From NCBI GenBank assembly GCA_018725175.1, contig QLTX01000001.1, positions 1 to 54,375 of the forward strand: a stretch of DNA of 54,375 bases, written 5' to 3'. A program made the position numbers and the translations under genes. Under the pieces are notes generated by a model, which ran no database searches, was not told the DNA's origin, and was given only the letters and a program-made list of their open reading frames with translations. Below, piece after piece: positions 8,398 to 16,685 of this stretch (positions are counted from its first letter, which is position 1; each line of letters begins with the position of its first letter). This DNA comes from Candidatus Psychracetigena formicireducens. GTDB taxonomy: Bacteria; Coprothermobacterota; HKB111.

Positions 8398-9446
8398 TGT
8401 TTTGATACTTTCGCCTCTTCAAAAGTCGCCATCTCTTTATAAATCTTAAGTCCTGCCTCTATTATAAGCATAGCGAGGGTGGCGCCTGTACCCTCGCCGA
8501 GTCTTAGTTCAAGGTCGAGAATGGGTTTTAATCCTATCTTATGGAGCATTACCTCATGTCCTATTTCCATTGAATTATGAGCAGCAAACATATAATCCTT
8601 TACTTCTGGGTTAAGACAATAAGCTATCAAAGCTCCAGCAGTTGATATAAAGCCATCAATAACAACAGGAACCTTATTTGCTGCTGCACCTATAATTAAT
8701 CCAGCAATACCACCAATCTCAGCCCCTCCAACTTTAGTAAGGACATCTAATGGATCTGAAGGATTTGGTTTATTTAAAGAAATTGCATCTTCAATCGCCC
8801 TGATTTTATTTTTCAATACCTCATCACCTATACCCGTACCTTTACCGGTTACTTCTGACACAGGTTTACCTGTTAACACCGCAGCAATTGCAGATGATGG
8901 TGTTGTATTTGCAATACCCATATCACCTGCAGCAAAGATTTTATAACCTTTCTCTGTATATTCATTTGCAAACTCTATCCCAACCTCTATACACTTAAAA
9001 GCCTCATCTTTCGTCATTGCAGGGCCTTTCCTTATATTCTTTGTTCCCATGACGACTTTTTTTGAAACAAGCCCATTTATATTACCGAAATCATAATCAA
9101 CCCCTATATCAACGACTACTATTTCAGCCCCTGCATGCCGTGCAATGACATTTATACCAGCACCGCCACAGAGAAAATTAAATACCATTTGTCTCGTAAC
9201 TTCTTTGGGAAAAGCTGAAACCCCTTCTTCTACGACACCATGGTCCCCCACAAAAATAAAGACAACTTTTTTATCAAGTTCAGGCACTGGATTCTCTGAA
9301 ATCGCTACCAGCCTTTTTGCAAATTCCTCAAGCCTTCCAAGGCTTCCCCGAGGCTTGGTAAGATTATCGAGCTGTGCTTGGGCTGTAACATACCATTTTT
9401 CATTTATAGTTTTAATTTTTTTCAGTGCACTATGCAGTAAGTCCAT
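8394..9446 (-). CDS. cobT: Nicotinate-nucleotide:dimethylbenzimidazole phosphoribosyltransferase
   Basis: Activates the lower-ligand base by transferring phosphoribose from nicotinate mononucleotide, giving alpha-ribazole phosphate. The 350-residue protein has [11 protein letters not shown] at residues 32-42, the FVGDHGV segment near 65-71, and catalytic Glu318 in [15 protein letters not shown] lies just upstream of the ATG. This is the intact copy; a second, internally deleted copy is at 10284-10594. Confidence 0.96.
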   Translation of the reverse strand: MDLLHSALKKIKTINEKWYVTAQAQLDNLTKPRGSLGRLEEFAKRLVAISENPVPELDKKVVFIFVGDHGVVEEGVSAFPKEVTRQMVFNFLCGGAGINVIARHAGAEIVVVDIGVDYDFGNINGLVSKKVVMGTKNIRKGPAMTKDEAFKCIEVGIEFANEYTEKGYKIFAAGDMGIANTTPSSAIAAVLTGKPVSEVTGKGTGIGDEVLKNKIRAIEDAISLNKPNPSDPLDVLTKVGGAEIGGIAGLIIGAAANKVPVVIDGFISTAGALIAYCLNPEVKDYMFAAHNSMEIGHEVMLHKIGLKPILDLELRLGEGTGATLAMLIIEAGLKIYKEMATFEEAKVSKQ

Positions 9447-9548
9447 TTGTAAACTCCTTCTTTTTCCTGTCCTTTTTAGATTTTTTGGTCAGTTGTACCA
9501 ACCTCTTCGCAATAACATCAAAACCTTTTTATTATTAAGTTATTACAC

Positions 9549-10076
9549 TTATTTTATTCTTAAAGGTATACCTACAACCTCGAGATATACTTCATCCGCT
9601 ACCTCAGCAATCTTCTGGTTTAAAATCCCTGCCATATCTCTAAATCTCCTCGCGAGCTCATTGTCTGGCACGATGCCAAGACCGACTTCATTTGAAATGA
9701 TAAACAATGATGAGTGATAGGTGAAGAGTGACAAGTCCCTAAGTACATTAATCAGATTTTCAATCTCTAGATCGATATTGAAATTAGAATGCATCAGATT
9801 TGATAGCCACAATGTAAGGCAGTCAATTAAAATAACATTGTACTTGCCTTTTATTTTCCCAAGCAAACCAACAATCCTCAATGGTTCTTCATAGGTAATC
9901 CACTCATCACCCCTCTGGCGTCTATGATTTTCTATTCTTTGCTGCATCTCTTCATCAAGAACCTCTGCGGTTGCAATATATGCCTTTTCACCTGAAATCT
10001 TAGATGCTTCTTTAAGCGCAAAAATGCTTTTACCGCTTCTTGCGCCACCAGTGATGAAGACTATTTTTCTTTCCAC
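9549..10076 (-). CDS. cobU: Adenosylcobinamide kinase / adenosylcobinamide-phosphate guanylyltransferase
   Basis: Bifunctional enzyme that phosphorylates adenosylcobinamide and then attaches GMP. Walker A GGARSGKS is at residues 10-17; HRRQRGDEW and LIDCLTLWLSNL follow in family order. I chose GTG 10076, giving 175 residues, because family similarity starts there. An upstream ATG at 10118 is in frame, but its extra codons overlap, in another frame, the end of the CobO remnant that stops at 10078. TTG 10088 is another option, with AAAGGGG just ahead. Confidence 0.93.
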   Translation of the reverse strand: MERKIVFITGGARSGKSIFALKEASKISGEKAYIATAEVLDEEMQQRIENHRRQRGDEWITYEEPLRIVGLLGKIKGKYNVILIDCLTLWLSNLMHSNFNIDLEIENLINVLRDLSLFTYHSSLFIISNEVGLGIVPDNELARRFRDMAGILNQKIAEVADEVYLEVVGIPLRIK

Positions 10077-10078
10077 TT

Positions 10079-10295
10079 TAATATTCAATCCCCTTTCTTC
10101 CTCGCACACCCTTATCATAAGGATGTTTTATGCTCTTTATTTCACTAACTAAATCAGCCATTTCTATTATTCTTTCCGGGACACCACGGCCCGTTAGTAC
10201 CACCTCTAAGCCCTCCTGTCTGGAGTTCAATATTTCCGAAACCTCTTCTGTTTTCAAAAATCCATCCCGTAGGCAATATTTATCTCATCTAATAC
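10079..10295 (-). pseudogene. cobO: CobO corrinoid adenosyltransferase, C-terminal remnant fused to a CobT remnant
   Basis: Beginning at VLDEINIAYGMDF, the frame shifts within a run of five T residues near 10259 and continues as LKTEEVSEILNSRQEG, VVLTGRGVPERIIEMADLV and KHPYDKGVRGRKGIEY, with a stop at 10078-10080. DEIN, LTGR, ADLVTE and the KHPY..G..R.GIEF ending are all CobO hallmarks. The P-loop half is missing; instead the frame runs in directly from a CobT C-terminus. Non-functional, but it marks where a cobO gene once stood, between cobT and cobU. Confidence 0.8.
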
Positions 10296-10594
10296 CTTTG
10301 TTGCAGCTTCAGCCAGAAAGATGCCAAGTGCAGCACCCGTCCCTTCCCCACACCTCAGCTCCAGGTCCAGTAAAGGTTTGAGCCCTATGTGGCGTAGTAC
10401 CACCCGGTGTCCACTCTCCGCCAAGACATGAGAGTCAATGAGATAATCTTTGAGTCACCCTGGTTACTGAACTCTTCAAGCCTCCCCAAGCTTCCTCTGG
10501 GCTTAGTGAACTGATCCTGTCTTACCCTGGCTTTTGCCATGGCCTCTCTGTCCAGGGAAATTATGGAGTTTATTGTTTTGCCTATCAATTCCAC
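10284..10594 (-). pseudogene. Second cobT copy with a large internal deletion
   Basis: The first 45 codons match CobT ([20 protein letters not shown], then [14 protein letters not shown]). The next recognisable sequence, one frame over, is the CobT C-terminus ([55 protein letters not shown]). Compared with the intact copy, about residues 45-282 are missing, including most of the active site. At VLDE the frame passes straight into CobO. It differs enough from the neighbouring cobT to be an older paralogue or transferred copy rather than a recent duplicate. Confidence 0.8.
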
Positions 10595-10605
10595 GATTAC
10601 TCCTG

Positions 10606-11373
10606 CTACCCCTTATGTGAAGAGTTCAGGATAGACGATTCTGGCTTGAGCATCTCGGGCTCAACCCCAAAAGCTTGAATAAAGAAGGAGGAATCCCAAA
10701 AAGAATAAGGCTCACCATCATAGACAAGTCTTCCTTCTTTTAAGCAATAGATATGCTCTGCGAAGAGGCGAAGAAAACTAAGATCATGGGAAGCAATTAA
10801 AATAAATCTTTGCTTAGAAACATCCTTCAGAACTTCAAGAAGTTTGACCCAGTGTCTGGGGTCTAAAAAAGTGGTGGGTTCATCCAGCAATAATAGGTTG
10901 GTATCCTGAACCAGAGCTCGTGCTAAACGAGCTCTCTGCTTTTCTCCAGAACTAAGTTCTATTAAAAACTTATGTTTAAATCTCTCCATATCAGTTATCT
11001 CTAAAGCCCAGTCTATGATTCTCCAGTCCTCTCTACTTAAAGGAGACATAAAAGAAAGATAAGGATATCTCCCCAGTTTAGCCAGTTCTAAAACTGTGAT
11101 CCCCAGTTCAAGATGGTTGCCTGGTCCCAGAAAGCTTACCAATTTCGCTAACTCTCTGGAAGAATACTCTCTTAAATCCTTTCCTTTATAAAAAAGATTT
11201 CCTTTCTGTGGTTGCAGGATCCTCGCTATTATTTTTAATAGGGTAGACTTCCCGCTACCATTCTCTCCTACTATCCCCACCCTCTTATATCCTTCCTTTA
11301 TCCTCAAAGAAAGGTCCTGTAAGACCCATCTTTCATTCCGATAATGAAAGAAGATTTCATCTAACTCCAGCAT
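10606..11373 (-). CDS. btuD: Corrinoid (B12) ABC importer ATPase BtuD
   Basis: ATP-hydrolysing subunit of the BtuFCD-type importer. The 255-residue protein has Walker [10 protein letters not shown] at 36-44, signature LSSGEKQ at 140-146, Walker B LLLLDEP at 160-166 and the switch histidine in IASHDLSF. The Q-loop glutamine seems to be missing: where relatives have a PQ dipeptide before GITV, this one reads [14 protein letters not shown]. The gene starts 6 bases after btuC. FecE-type siderophore ATPases look alike; the riboswitch and cob neighbours argue for corrinoid. Confidence 0.9.
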   Translation of the reverse strand: MLELDEIFFHYRNERWVLQDLSLRIKEGYKRVGIVGENGSGKSTLLKIIARILQPQKGNLFYKGKDLREYSSRELAKLVSFLGPGNHLELGITVLELAKLGRYPYLSFMSPLSREDWRIIDWALEITDMERFKHKFLIELSSGEKQRARLARALVQDTNLLLLDEPTTFLDPRHWVKLLEVLKDVSKQRFILIASHDLSFLRLFAEHIYCLKEGRLVYDGEPYSFWDSSFFIQAFGVEPEMLKPESSILNSSHKG

Positions 11374-11379
11374 TTTTAT

Positions 11380-12273
11380 CTAAACCCTCCTTCGTAAGAG
11401 ATAAAGGAAGAAAGGCCCCCCCAACATAACCGTAATTACTCCTACCGGTATCTCCACAGGAGCAAAGGCGGTACGGGCGAAAGTATCAGAAACTACAAGT
11501 AAACTTCCACCCAAGAGAAAGGCAACAGGAAGAAGGGTGTTGTGTAAAGAACCTGAGATAAGTCTGCTCATATGAGGAGCAATTAGACCTACAAATCCAA
11601 TTATTCCAAACTTAGAAGATACCAGAGAGACAGAAAGGGCAGAGGCTATAAGAAGAAAAAGTCTGAATTTACCAACTTTAAGACCGAGACTCAAGGCTTC
11701 CTCTTCTCCCAGTAGAAGAACATCAAGGCTGCGGTGAAGAAGGAGAAAGAGAAAAAGGTAAATACTGCCAGCAATAACTAGCCCCAATGCGTCCCTTAAA
11801 CTAGAATTGGAAAAACTCCCCAGTGCCCAGAAAAACCCACCATGGAATGGTCCCTTCCAAGTAATGAGGAGAAAAGTAGTAGTTGCAGCCATAAAGGAAC
11901 CAACAACAATCCCACCCAAGAGAGTCTTGATCAGAGACACCCCACCATTATGTTTGCCTAAATACAGTGTCAGGAAAGTAGCTAAAAGTGCGCCCAAAAA
12001 GGCCCCAGGCCATGGATAAAGGTAACCAAGTCTTAGGAAAAGGATGCCTCCCAAAGTGGCGCCTGAAGCAACACCTAAAACATAAGCATCAACTAACGGA
12101 TTTCGAAATACTGTTTGATAAAGAACTCCTGAAAAAGACAAAATCCCCCCTACTAAGAAGGCTGTGAGGACACGTGCTAACCTTAAATTTAAGAGGAGAG
12201 GTAAGTAAGAATCAGTTCCACTTCCCGAGAAAAATGAAAGTAGAGCTGGGAGCGGTATGTGCACCGCTCCCAA
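11380..12273 (-). CDS. btuC: Corrinoid ABC importer permease BtuC
   Basis: Membrane permease of the BtuCD/FecCD family, with many hydrophobic helices plus the conserved RNPLVDAYVLGVASGA and GLIAPHMSR segments. The first usable start, TTG 12273, gives 297 residues, shorter than the usual 320-350. In the same frame, coding similarity continues upstream for about 25 codons (SKFLLLASFSLLALVSLGSS, a first membrane helix) to about 12345, but no ATG, GTG or TTG occurs there. Either a rare ATA/ATT start is used, the start has mutated, or helix 1 is lost. The frame's upstream end overlaps the btuF stop. Confidence 0.88.
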   Translation of the reverse strand: MGAVHIPLPALLSFFSGSGTDSYLPLLLNLRLARVLTAFLVGGILSFSGVLYQTVFRNPLVDAYVLGVASGATLGGILFLRLGYLYPWPGAFLGALLATFLTLYLGKHNGGVSLIKTLLGGIVVGSFMAATTTFLLITWKGPFHGGFFWALGSFSNSSLRDALGLVIAGSIYLFLFLLLHRSLDVLLLGEEEALSLGLKVGKFRLFLLIASALSVSLVSSKFGIIGFVGLIAPHMSRLISGSLHNTLLPVAFLLGGSLLVVSDTFARTAFAPVEIPVGVITVMLGGPFFLYLLRRRV

Positions 12274-12350
12274 TAGAAGAGAACTTCCAAGACTTACTAA
12301 TGCCAGTAAGCTAAAGCTTGCCAGAAGAAGAAATTTTGATTTTACCTGCC

Positions 12351-13568
12351 TTATGGTTTTGAAAATATGTGCACCTCTTTAAATTCATTGTCCCAGAAGA
12401 GCTTGAAATCCATAAACTCTAATATTCTCCTCAAAGGCAAAAGTCCTTCTACCATTGAAACGGTTAAAAATCTCCCATCTTTAAAGGTAATTTGAGTAGA
12501 ACTACCAATAATCTTTAACTCTTTCAAATAACCATTCAAAAGGACTTCTATAGCCTCTCTGGTTACATGAAATCTTCCGCGCAGATTCTTCAATGATACC
12601 CTGGGTAGAACTAATAAATTATCCTGATAAAGCTTGCCTTCTAAGGTAGATAGCGAAAATATTCTACTTTTCTTAAGTACGGGATCTATTGCTTTACTAA
12701 CTTCAAGCATTCCTTGAATTACCCTTGGTCCAGGCCTGAAAAGAAGGTCATCATCAAAAGGAAAAACTCTTCCCTCTTTAACTGCCTTTAGGTGTTTGAA
12801 GGGAGATTCTCGTAGAAAAGAAGGGTCTATGCCCATAGACTTTGTAGGATACAGGATAATATCCGGCTCTTCATGAAGCAATGCTTCAGGAGAAACAATG
12901 GGGTAAGCCCCTATATCCTTTCTGATGTAATTTAAACCTCCACCCTCTTCCACCACTGATGCAATAAAAGAACCCGGACCAACAGTTATCAGGGGGTCGT
13001 GCCAGACCAGCACCAGGACCGTCGGTTTATTCTTTGCATCTTTAAAATAGCTTCTTATGGGCCTTCTAAAAGCATTCAGGGAAGCCACCAGTTCACGAGA
13101 TTCCTTAACTCTATCTATGGCCTTACCTACATTCAGAATGTTTTTCAAGACACCTTCCACATTCTGAGGCTCCAGAACCACCAGAGGATAGGCTCTCATC
13201 AAAGGCTCAGCCATAGCCTTGGAAAACATACGGGTTGTCAGGATCAACTGAGGGCGTGAAGCAATGATTCTCTCAGGACTGGGATTGACAGCCCCTCCAA
13301 TAGAAGGGATTTTGCTTACCCCTTTGGGATAATTACAGAAATCAGTTCTTCCCACCAGAAGATTCTGGGCTCCCAGGGCAAAAACAATCTCTGTAGCTGA
13401 TGGAGCAATAGAAACTATCCTTTGGACTGGCAGATTTACTCTGACCTTTCTACCTATGTCATCAATGATGACCACTGACCTTTGAGTATTGGCATAAGCT
13501 AGAGAAACTGAAATAAATGTGAGTAGAACCAGACCTGCTGAAATAACCCTTAAAAACCTTTTAAACAT
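12351..13568 (-). CDS. btuF: Corrinoid-binding protein BtuF with C-terminal copper-amine-oxidase-like domain
   Basis: Extracytoplasmic binding protein for the BtuCD importer. A signal peptide covers residues 1-26 (cleavage after AYA; no lipobox cysteine). The TroA-type fold follows, with RIVSIAPSATEIVFALGA, then LVGRTDFCNYP and VWHDPLITVGPGSF. At 405 residues it is about 110 longer than usual. The extra C-terminal part (from about residue 305) ends LRRILEFMDFKLFWDNEFKE and VHIF, matching the LRFIaEalGAkVeWd..tktV.I pattern of copper-amine-oxidase N-domain-like repeats, often cell-surface modules. AGGAGG precedes the ATG, and a cobalamin riboswitch lies upstream. Confidence 0.88.
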   Translation of the reverse strand: MFKRFLRVISAGLVLLTFISVSLAYANTQRSVVIIDDIGRKVRVNLPVQRIVSIAPSATEIVFALGAQNLLVGRTDFCNYPKGVSKIPSIGGAVNPSPERIIASRPQLILTTRMFSKAMAEPLMRAYPLVVLEPQNVEGVLKNILNVGKAIDRVKESRELVASLNAFRRPIRSYFKDAKNKPTVLVLVWHDPLITVGPGSFIASVVEEGGGLNYIRKDIGAYPIVSPEALLHEEPDIILYPTKSMGIDPSFLRESPFKHLKAVKEGRVFPFDDDLLFRPGPRVIQGMLEVSKAIDPVLKKSRIFSLSTLEGKLYQDNLLVLPRVSLKNLRGRFHVTREAIEVLLNGYLKELKIIGSSTQITFKDGRFLTVSMVEGLLPLRRILEFMDFKLFWDNEFKEVHIFSKP

Positions 13569-13622
13569 CTTTCTTCCTCCTTAAACAAATATTTATTCCT
13601 TGCTTCGGGAGTGGAGAGAAAT

Positions 13623-13642
13623 TTTCTTTGATAACAAAGAAA
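13623..13642 (-). promoter_or_regulatory. 8-bp hairpin between riboswitch and btuF
   Basis: Perfect inverted repeat TTTCTTTG/CAAAGAAA with a 4-base loop, 55 bases ahead of btuF. It could be part of the riboswitch expression platform. The following bases on the - strand (ATTTCTCTCC) are not a clean U run, so a terminator is uncertain; control at translation initiation is equally possible. Confidence 0.35.
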
Positions 13643-13678
13643 CCTTTCCTTCCTGCCTCGAGAAGGTTAAGATATGGA

Positions 13679-13825
13679 GTTTCACCTCAGGTCTCCTGGC
13701 TTCTGGGTCACAGTTTGAGAGAACCTTCCCAGAAAAATATTCCAGTGGTTTTCTTCTCTCGTACTCTCCAGTTACAGTTGCGGGACAGCGCCGGCTTCCT
13801 ACCGGTCTTCCCTGAAATGTAAAAC
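13679..13825 (-). ncRNA. Cobalamin (AdoCbl) riboswitch controlling btuF and the cob genes
   Basis: The - strand carries the class hallmarks in order: a closing stem GTTTTAC (13819-13825) with GTGAAAC (13679-13685); the core GCTGTCCCGCAACTGTAA followed by GGAGAG; CCACTGG; CTGGGAAGG; TGACCC; and the B12 box AGCCAGGAGACCTG at 13688-13701. These match the Rfam-type cobalamin element. It lies about 110 bases ahead of btuF and should repress uptake and salvage when adenosylcobalamin is plentiful. Confidence 0.93.
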
Positions 13826-13833
13826 CTTGAGGC

Positions 13834-13839
13834 ATTATA
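13834..13839 (-). promoter_or_regulatory. Candidate -10 box for the B12 operon
   Basis: TATAAT on the - strand, 8 bases before the riboswitch closing stem, so transcription would begin at the aptamer edge. The -35 match 17-18 bases upstream is poor (TTATTT), hence moderate confidence. Confidence 0.45.
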
Positions 13840-13850
13840 CCATAAAATAA

Positions 13851-13878
13851 TTTAGAAAATAAAATATTTTGCTATAAT
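13851..13878 (+). promoter_or_regulatory. Candidate sigma-70-type promoter for parA
   Basis: TTTAGA (13851-13856) and TATAAT (13873-13878) are separated by 16 bases on the + strand, about 70 bases before parA. It is back to back with the B12 operon promoter, so the 120-base spacer is a divergent control region. Confidence 0.5.
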
Positions 13879-13949
13879 AAATAAGGTTTCGTATAAATTT
13901 GCTTCCTTGAGGAAACCAAAAGAATACCCATTAATAAGGAGAAATATTG

Positions 13950-14705
13950 GTGATTATATCGGTAGCTAATCAAAAAGGTGGTGTCGGTAAAACTACTACA
14001 GTTGTAAATTTAAGCACTTACCTGGCACGAGAAGGAAAAAGAGTGTTAGTTATAGATGCTGACCCTCAGGCAAACGCAACCAGTGGTTTTGGTATAGACA
14101 AGCATAAGATGACGAAAAGCACTTACGACTTAATTGTTAACGAAACTCCTCTAAAAGACACCCTTATTAACACTGATATTGATAATCTGCAAATTGTTCC
14201 TTCGCATATTGACCTGGTGTCAGCTGAACTTGAGTTAGTTTCAGTTATTTCCAGGGAAACAAGGTTGAGGGAATCTCTCAAAGATGAAGCAGATAGTTTT
14301 GACTTCATTTTTATCGATTGTCCCCCTTCTCTTAGCTTGTTGGCTATCAACTCCATAGTAGCGGGTGACAGAATCCTAGTTCCCATTCAGTGCGAGTACT
14401 ATGCTCTTGAAGGGGTTAGTCAGCTTCTAAACACTGTTAAACGCATAAAAAAATACCTTAATCCGGCGATAGAAATATGGCGTGTTCTTTTAACGATGTA
14501 TGATCGTAGAACCTCTTTATCACAGCAGGTTGCTGAAGAGGTTAAATCGTATTTCCCCGGTAGGGTTTTTAACAGCATTATACCCAGAAGCGTAAGATTA
14601 AGTGAGGCTCCAAGTTTCGGTAAGCCAATAGCTTATTATGCCCCCGAATCAAAAGGTGCTATAGCTTATCAGGAGTTAGCCCGGGAGGTGATAAGCCTTG
14701 AATAA
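13950..14705 (+). CDS. parA: Chromosome-partitioning ATPase ParA/Soj
   Basis: Deviant-Walker ATPase that works with ParB in chromosome segregation and replication control. The motif KGGVGKTT is at residues 9-16, and DADPQANATSGFG and FIDCPPSLSLL follow in family order. The product has 251 residues. GTG 13950 is 8 bases after AAGGAG (13936-13941); TTG 13947, one codon earlier, is possible but closer than usual. It opens a tightly packed run, overlapping parB by 8 bases. Confidence 0.95.
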   Translation: MIISVANQKGGVGKTTTVVNLSTYLAREGKRVLVIDADPQANATSGFGIDKHKMTKSTYDLIVNETPLKDTLINTDIDNLQIVPSHIDLVSAELELVSVISRETRLRESLKDEADSFDFIFIDCPPSLSLLAINSIVAGDRILVPIQCEYYALEGVSQLLNTVKRIKKYLNPAIEIWRVLLTMYDRRTSLSQQVAEEVKSYFPGRVFNSIIPRSVRLSEAPSFGKPIAYYAPESKGAIAYQELAREVISLE

Positions 14706-15537
14706 AAAGTTAGGTAAAGGCATAGTTCTTCTAGTTCCAACTGGAGAGGTAGAAGAATTATCTGAGATTCCTATAGACGATATTAGTCCTTCACCCTGGC
14801 AACCCCGAAAAAGTATTCAACCGGAAACCCTTGAATTGCTGGTTCAATCAATTCAATCAACCGGTTTAATCCAACCCATTGTAGTAAGACCCCTGGGAAA
14901 AACTTACGAACTGATTGCGGGTGAAAGAAGATTAAAAGCGGCCAGAGAAGCAGGCTATAATTCTATAAAAGCAATCGTTAGAGAGATTCCTGATGATGCT
15001 GTTATGGAAATGTCTTTAACTGAAAATATCCATCGTGAAGAGTTGACCCCTATAGAAATCGCTGAAGCTTTAAAAAATGTACTGGATATAAAAAAGATAA
15101 CTCAGGAAGAAGCTTCTAATAAATTAGGAATTAGTCGCTCTCAGATCGCCAACCTTATAAGGCTGCTAAACCTGCCTGAAGAGGTTAAATCTTTAATACA
15201 AAAGGGAGCAATCTCTTTTGGTCATGCTAAGATTTTAGTTTCACTCCAGGAACCTCTTTGCTTAAACCTGGCTAAAAAGATAGCCGAAAAAGGTATTAGT
15301 ATCCGGGAAACTGAAAATTACCTGAAATTATTAGAGTTAAGAAATAACAATAAAACCCGGAATAACCGCGATAATAATAGAGATGTATTCCTGGAAAACT
15401 TCCTTAAATCAAAGCTTTCATGTAAGGTTCAGGTTATGGTAAAGAACGATGGGTTATATATCAAGGTCCCAATACAATCAAGGGTAAAATTATTAGAATT
15501 AGTTAAGGAGATATTTTCCAAAAATGAAAATCAATGA
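14698..15537 (+). CDS. parB: Chromosome-partitioning protein ParB/Spo0J
   Basis: Centromere-binding CTPase-type partner of ParA. The N-terminal ParB domain (about residues 20-110) holds GERRLKAAREAG and the ENIHREELTPIE box. A helix-turn-helix follows (QEEASNKLGISRSQIANLIR, about 135-155), then a C-terminal dimerisation region. TTG 14698 starts inside the parA 3' end, with GGGAGGTGA ahead. The 279 residues are typical. I noticed no consensus parS palindrome, but did not search every position. Confidence 0.95.
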   Translation: MNKKLGKGIVLLVPTGEVEELSEIPIDDISPSPWQPRKSIQPETLELLVQSIQSTGLIQPIVVRPLGKTYELIAGERRLKAAREAGYNSIKAIVREIPDDAVMEMSLTENIHREELTPIEIAEALKNVLDIKKITQEEASNKLGISRSQIANLIRLLNLPEEVKSLIQKGAISFGHAKILVSLQEPLCLNLAKKIAEKGISIRETENYLKLLELRNNNKTRNNRDNNRDVFLENFLKSKLSCKVQVMVKNDGLYIKVPIQSRVKLLELVKEIFSKNENQ

Positions 15538-15919
15538 TAAATATTCCCACCTGGTTGAAGAAGCTAGAAAAACTAAACTAAATGCTTATGCTCCCTATTC
15601 CCGTTATCAAGTTGGGGCAGCTCTGCTTACCAGAAATGGAGAAATATATACTGGAGTTAATGTTGAAAACTCTTCTTTTGGATTAACAGTATGTGCAGAA
15701 AGAATTGCCATATTCAACGCCCTGTCCCAAGGTAACCAGGACCTGGAAGCAATTGCCATATCTGCCCAGGGAGAGGAGATCCCTTACCCCTGCGGAGCTT
15801 GCCGGCAGGTTATGAATGAGTTTAATCCCGACTTAATGGTCATCCTTGACTCAGGAGACCATATCAATATTTATTCTCTACAAGAATTATTTCCTATGGC
15901 TTTTAAGTTAAAAAGATAA
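15524..15919 (+). CDS. cdd: Cytidine deaminase
   Basis: Zinc enzyme that deaminates cytidine and deoxycytidine in pyrimidine salvage. Zinc ligands and catalytic glutamate are in CAE at residues 57-59 and PCGAC (Cys90, Cys93). The 131 residues fit the homotetrameric type. It overlaps the parB end by 14 bases. With deoC downstream it forms a nucleoside-salvage pair within a housekeeping run. Confidence 0.95.
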   Translation: MKINDKYSHLVEEARKTKLNAYAPYSRYQVGAALLTRNGEIYTGVNVENSSFGLTVCAERIAIFNALSQGNQDLEAIAISAQGEEIPYPCGACRQVMNEFNPDLMVILDSGDHINIYSLQELFPMAFKLKR

Positions 15920-15923
15920 AATA

Positions 15924-16685
15924 ATGGCAAATAATCTATTATTTATTGCTAACTGGAAAATGAACATGGTTTATGCTGATTTAATCAGCTATTTTAATAT
16001 TTTTCTACCTTTATTTAAACAAACAAAACCTATAAACGATGTGGTATTTCTTCCTCCTTCTACCCTACTATTTTCCATAAAAGTGATATTAGAAGGCACC
16101 GATATAAAATGGGGAGCACAAAATATTTACTTTGAAAACCAGGGAGCATTCACCGGCGAGATATCTGCCTTAATGATAAAAGATACCGGTAGTACCTATG
16201 TATTAATAGGACATTCAGAAAGACGAAAATATTTTAAGGAAAGTTCGCCAATTATCGCTAATAAATTACACAAAGCTTTTTCTGAAAATATTATCCCTAT
16301 TGTATGCGTGGGAGAAACCCAGGAAGAAAGAGCATCTGGAAAAACTTTTTCTGTGCTAACAAACCAGATAAAACCAATTATAAAGACCTGCCAAAACTTT
16401 ATAAATAAAGAAATAGTAGTTGCTTATGAACCGGTATGGGCAATTGGTACCGGGGTAAATGCTACCATTGAAGAAATCAAAGAATCACATAGTTTTATTT
16501 TATCCCAGTTTCTCAAACAGTCCTGGATTGATGGTAGAAACATTAAAATAGTTTATGGCGGAAGCGTTGACAGTAAAAATACCCCAGCAATACTATCCCT
16601 TGATGTTGTCAGTGGATGTCTCGTTGGAGGGGCAAGCCTTAAACCTGAAGAGTTTATAAAGATTGTAAATACGGTAAGAAGCTAA
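15924..16685 (+). CDS. tpiA: Triosephosphate isomerase
   Basis: Interconverts dihydroxyacetone phosphate and glyceraldehyde 3-phosphate. Catalytic Lys12 (NWKMN), His97 (GHSERR) and Glu169 (AYEPVWAIGTG) are present, plus the phosphate loop YGGSV. The 253-residue length is normal. It lies 4 bases after cdd, separated from gap-pgk. This fits a link to deoC, whose product is glyceraldehyde 3-phosphate. Confidence 0.97.
   Translation: MANNLLFIANWKMNMVYADLISYFNIFLPLFKQTKPINDVVFLPPSTLLFSIKVILEGTDIKWGAQNIYFENQGAFTGEISALMIKDTGSTYVLIGHSERRKYFKESSPIIANKLHKAFSENIIPIVCVGETQEERASGKTFSVLTNQIKPIIKTCQNFINKEIVVAYEPVWAIGTGVNATIEEIKESHSFILSQFLKQSWIDGRNIKIVYGGSVDSKNTPAILSLDVVSGCLVGGASLKPEEFIKIVNTVRS

Noticed and set aside
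9145-9717. A 190-codon + strand frame opposite cobT and cobU
   Set aside because: It is antisense to two well-supported cobalamin genes and has no family pattern.
13593-13835. Overlapping short frames on both strands
   Set aside because: They lie across the cobalamin riboswitch and its leader; the RNA motif explains the sequence.
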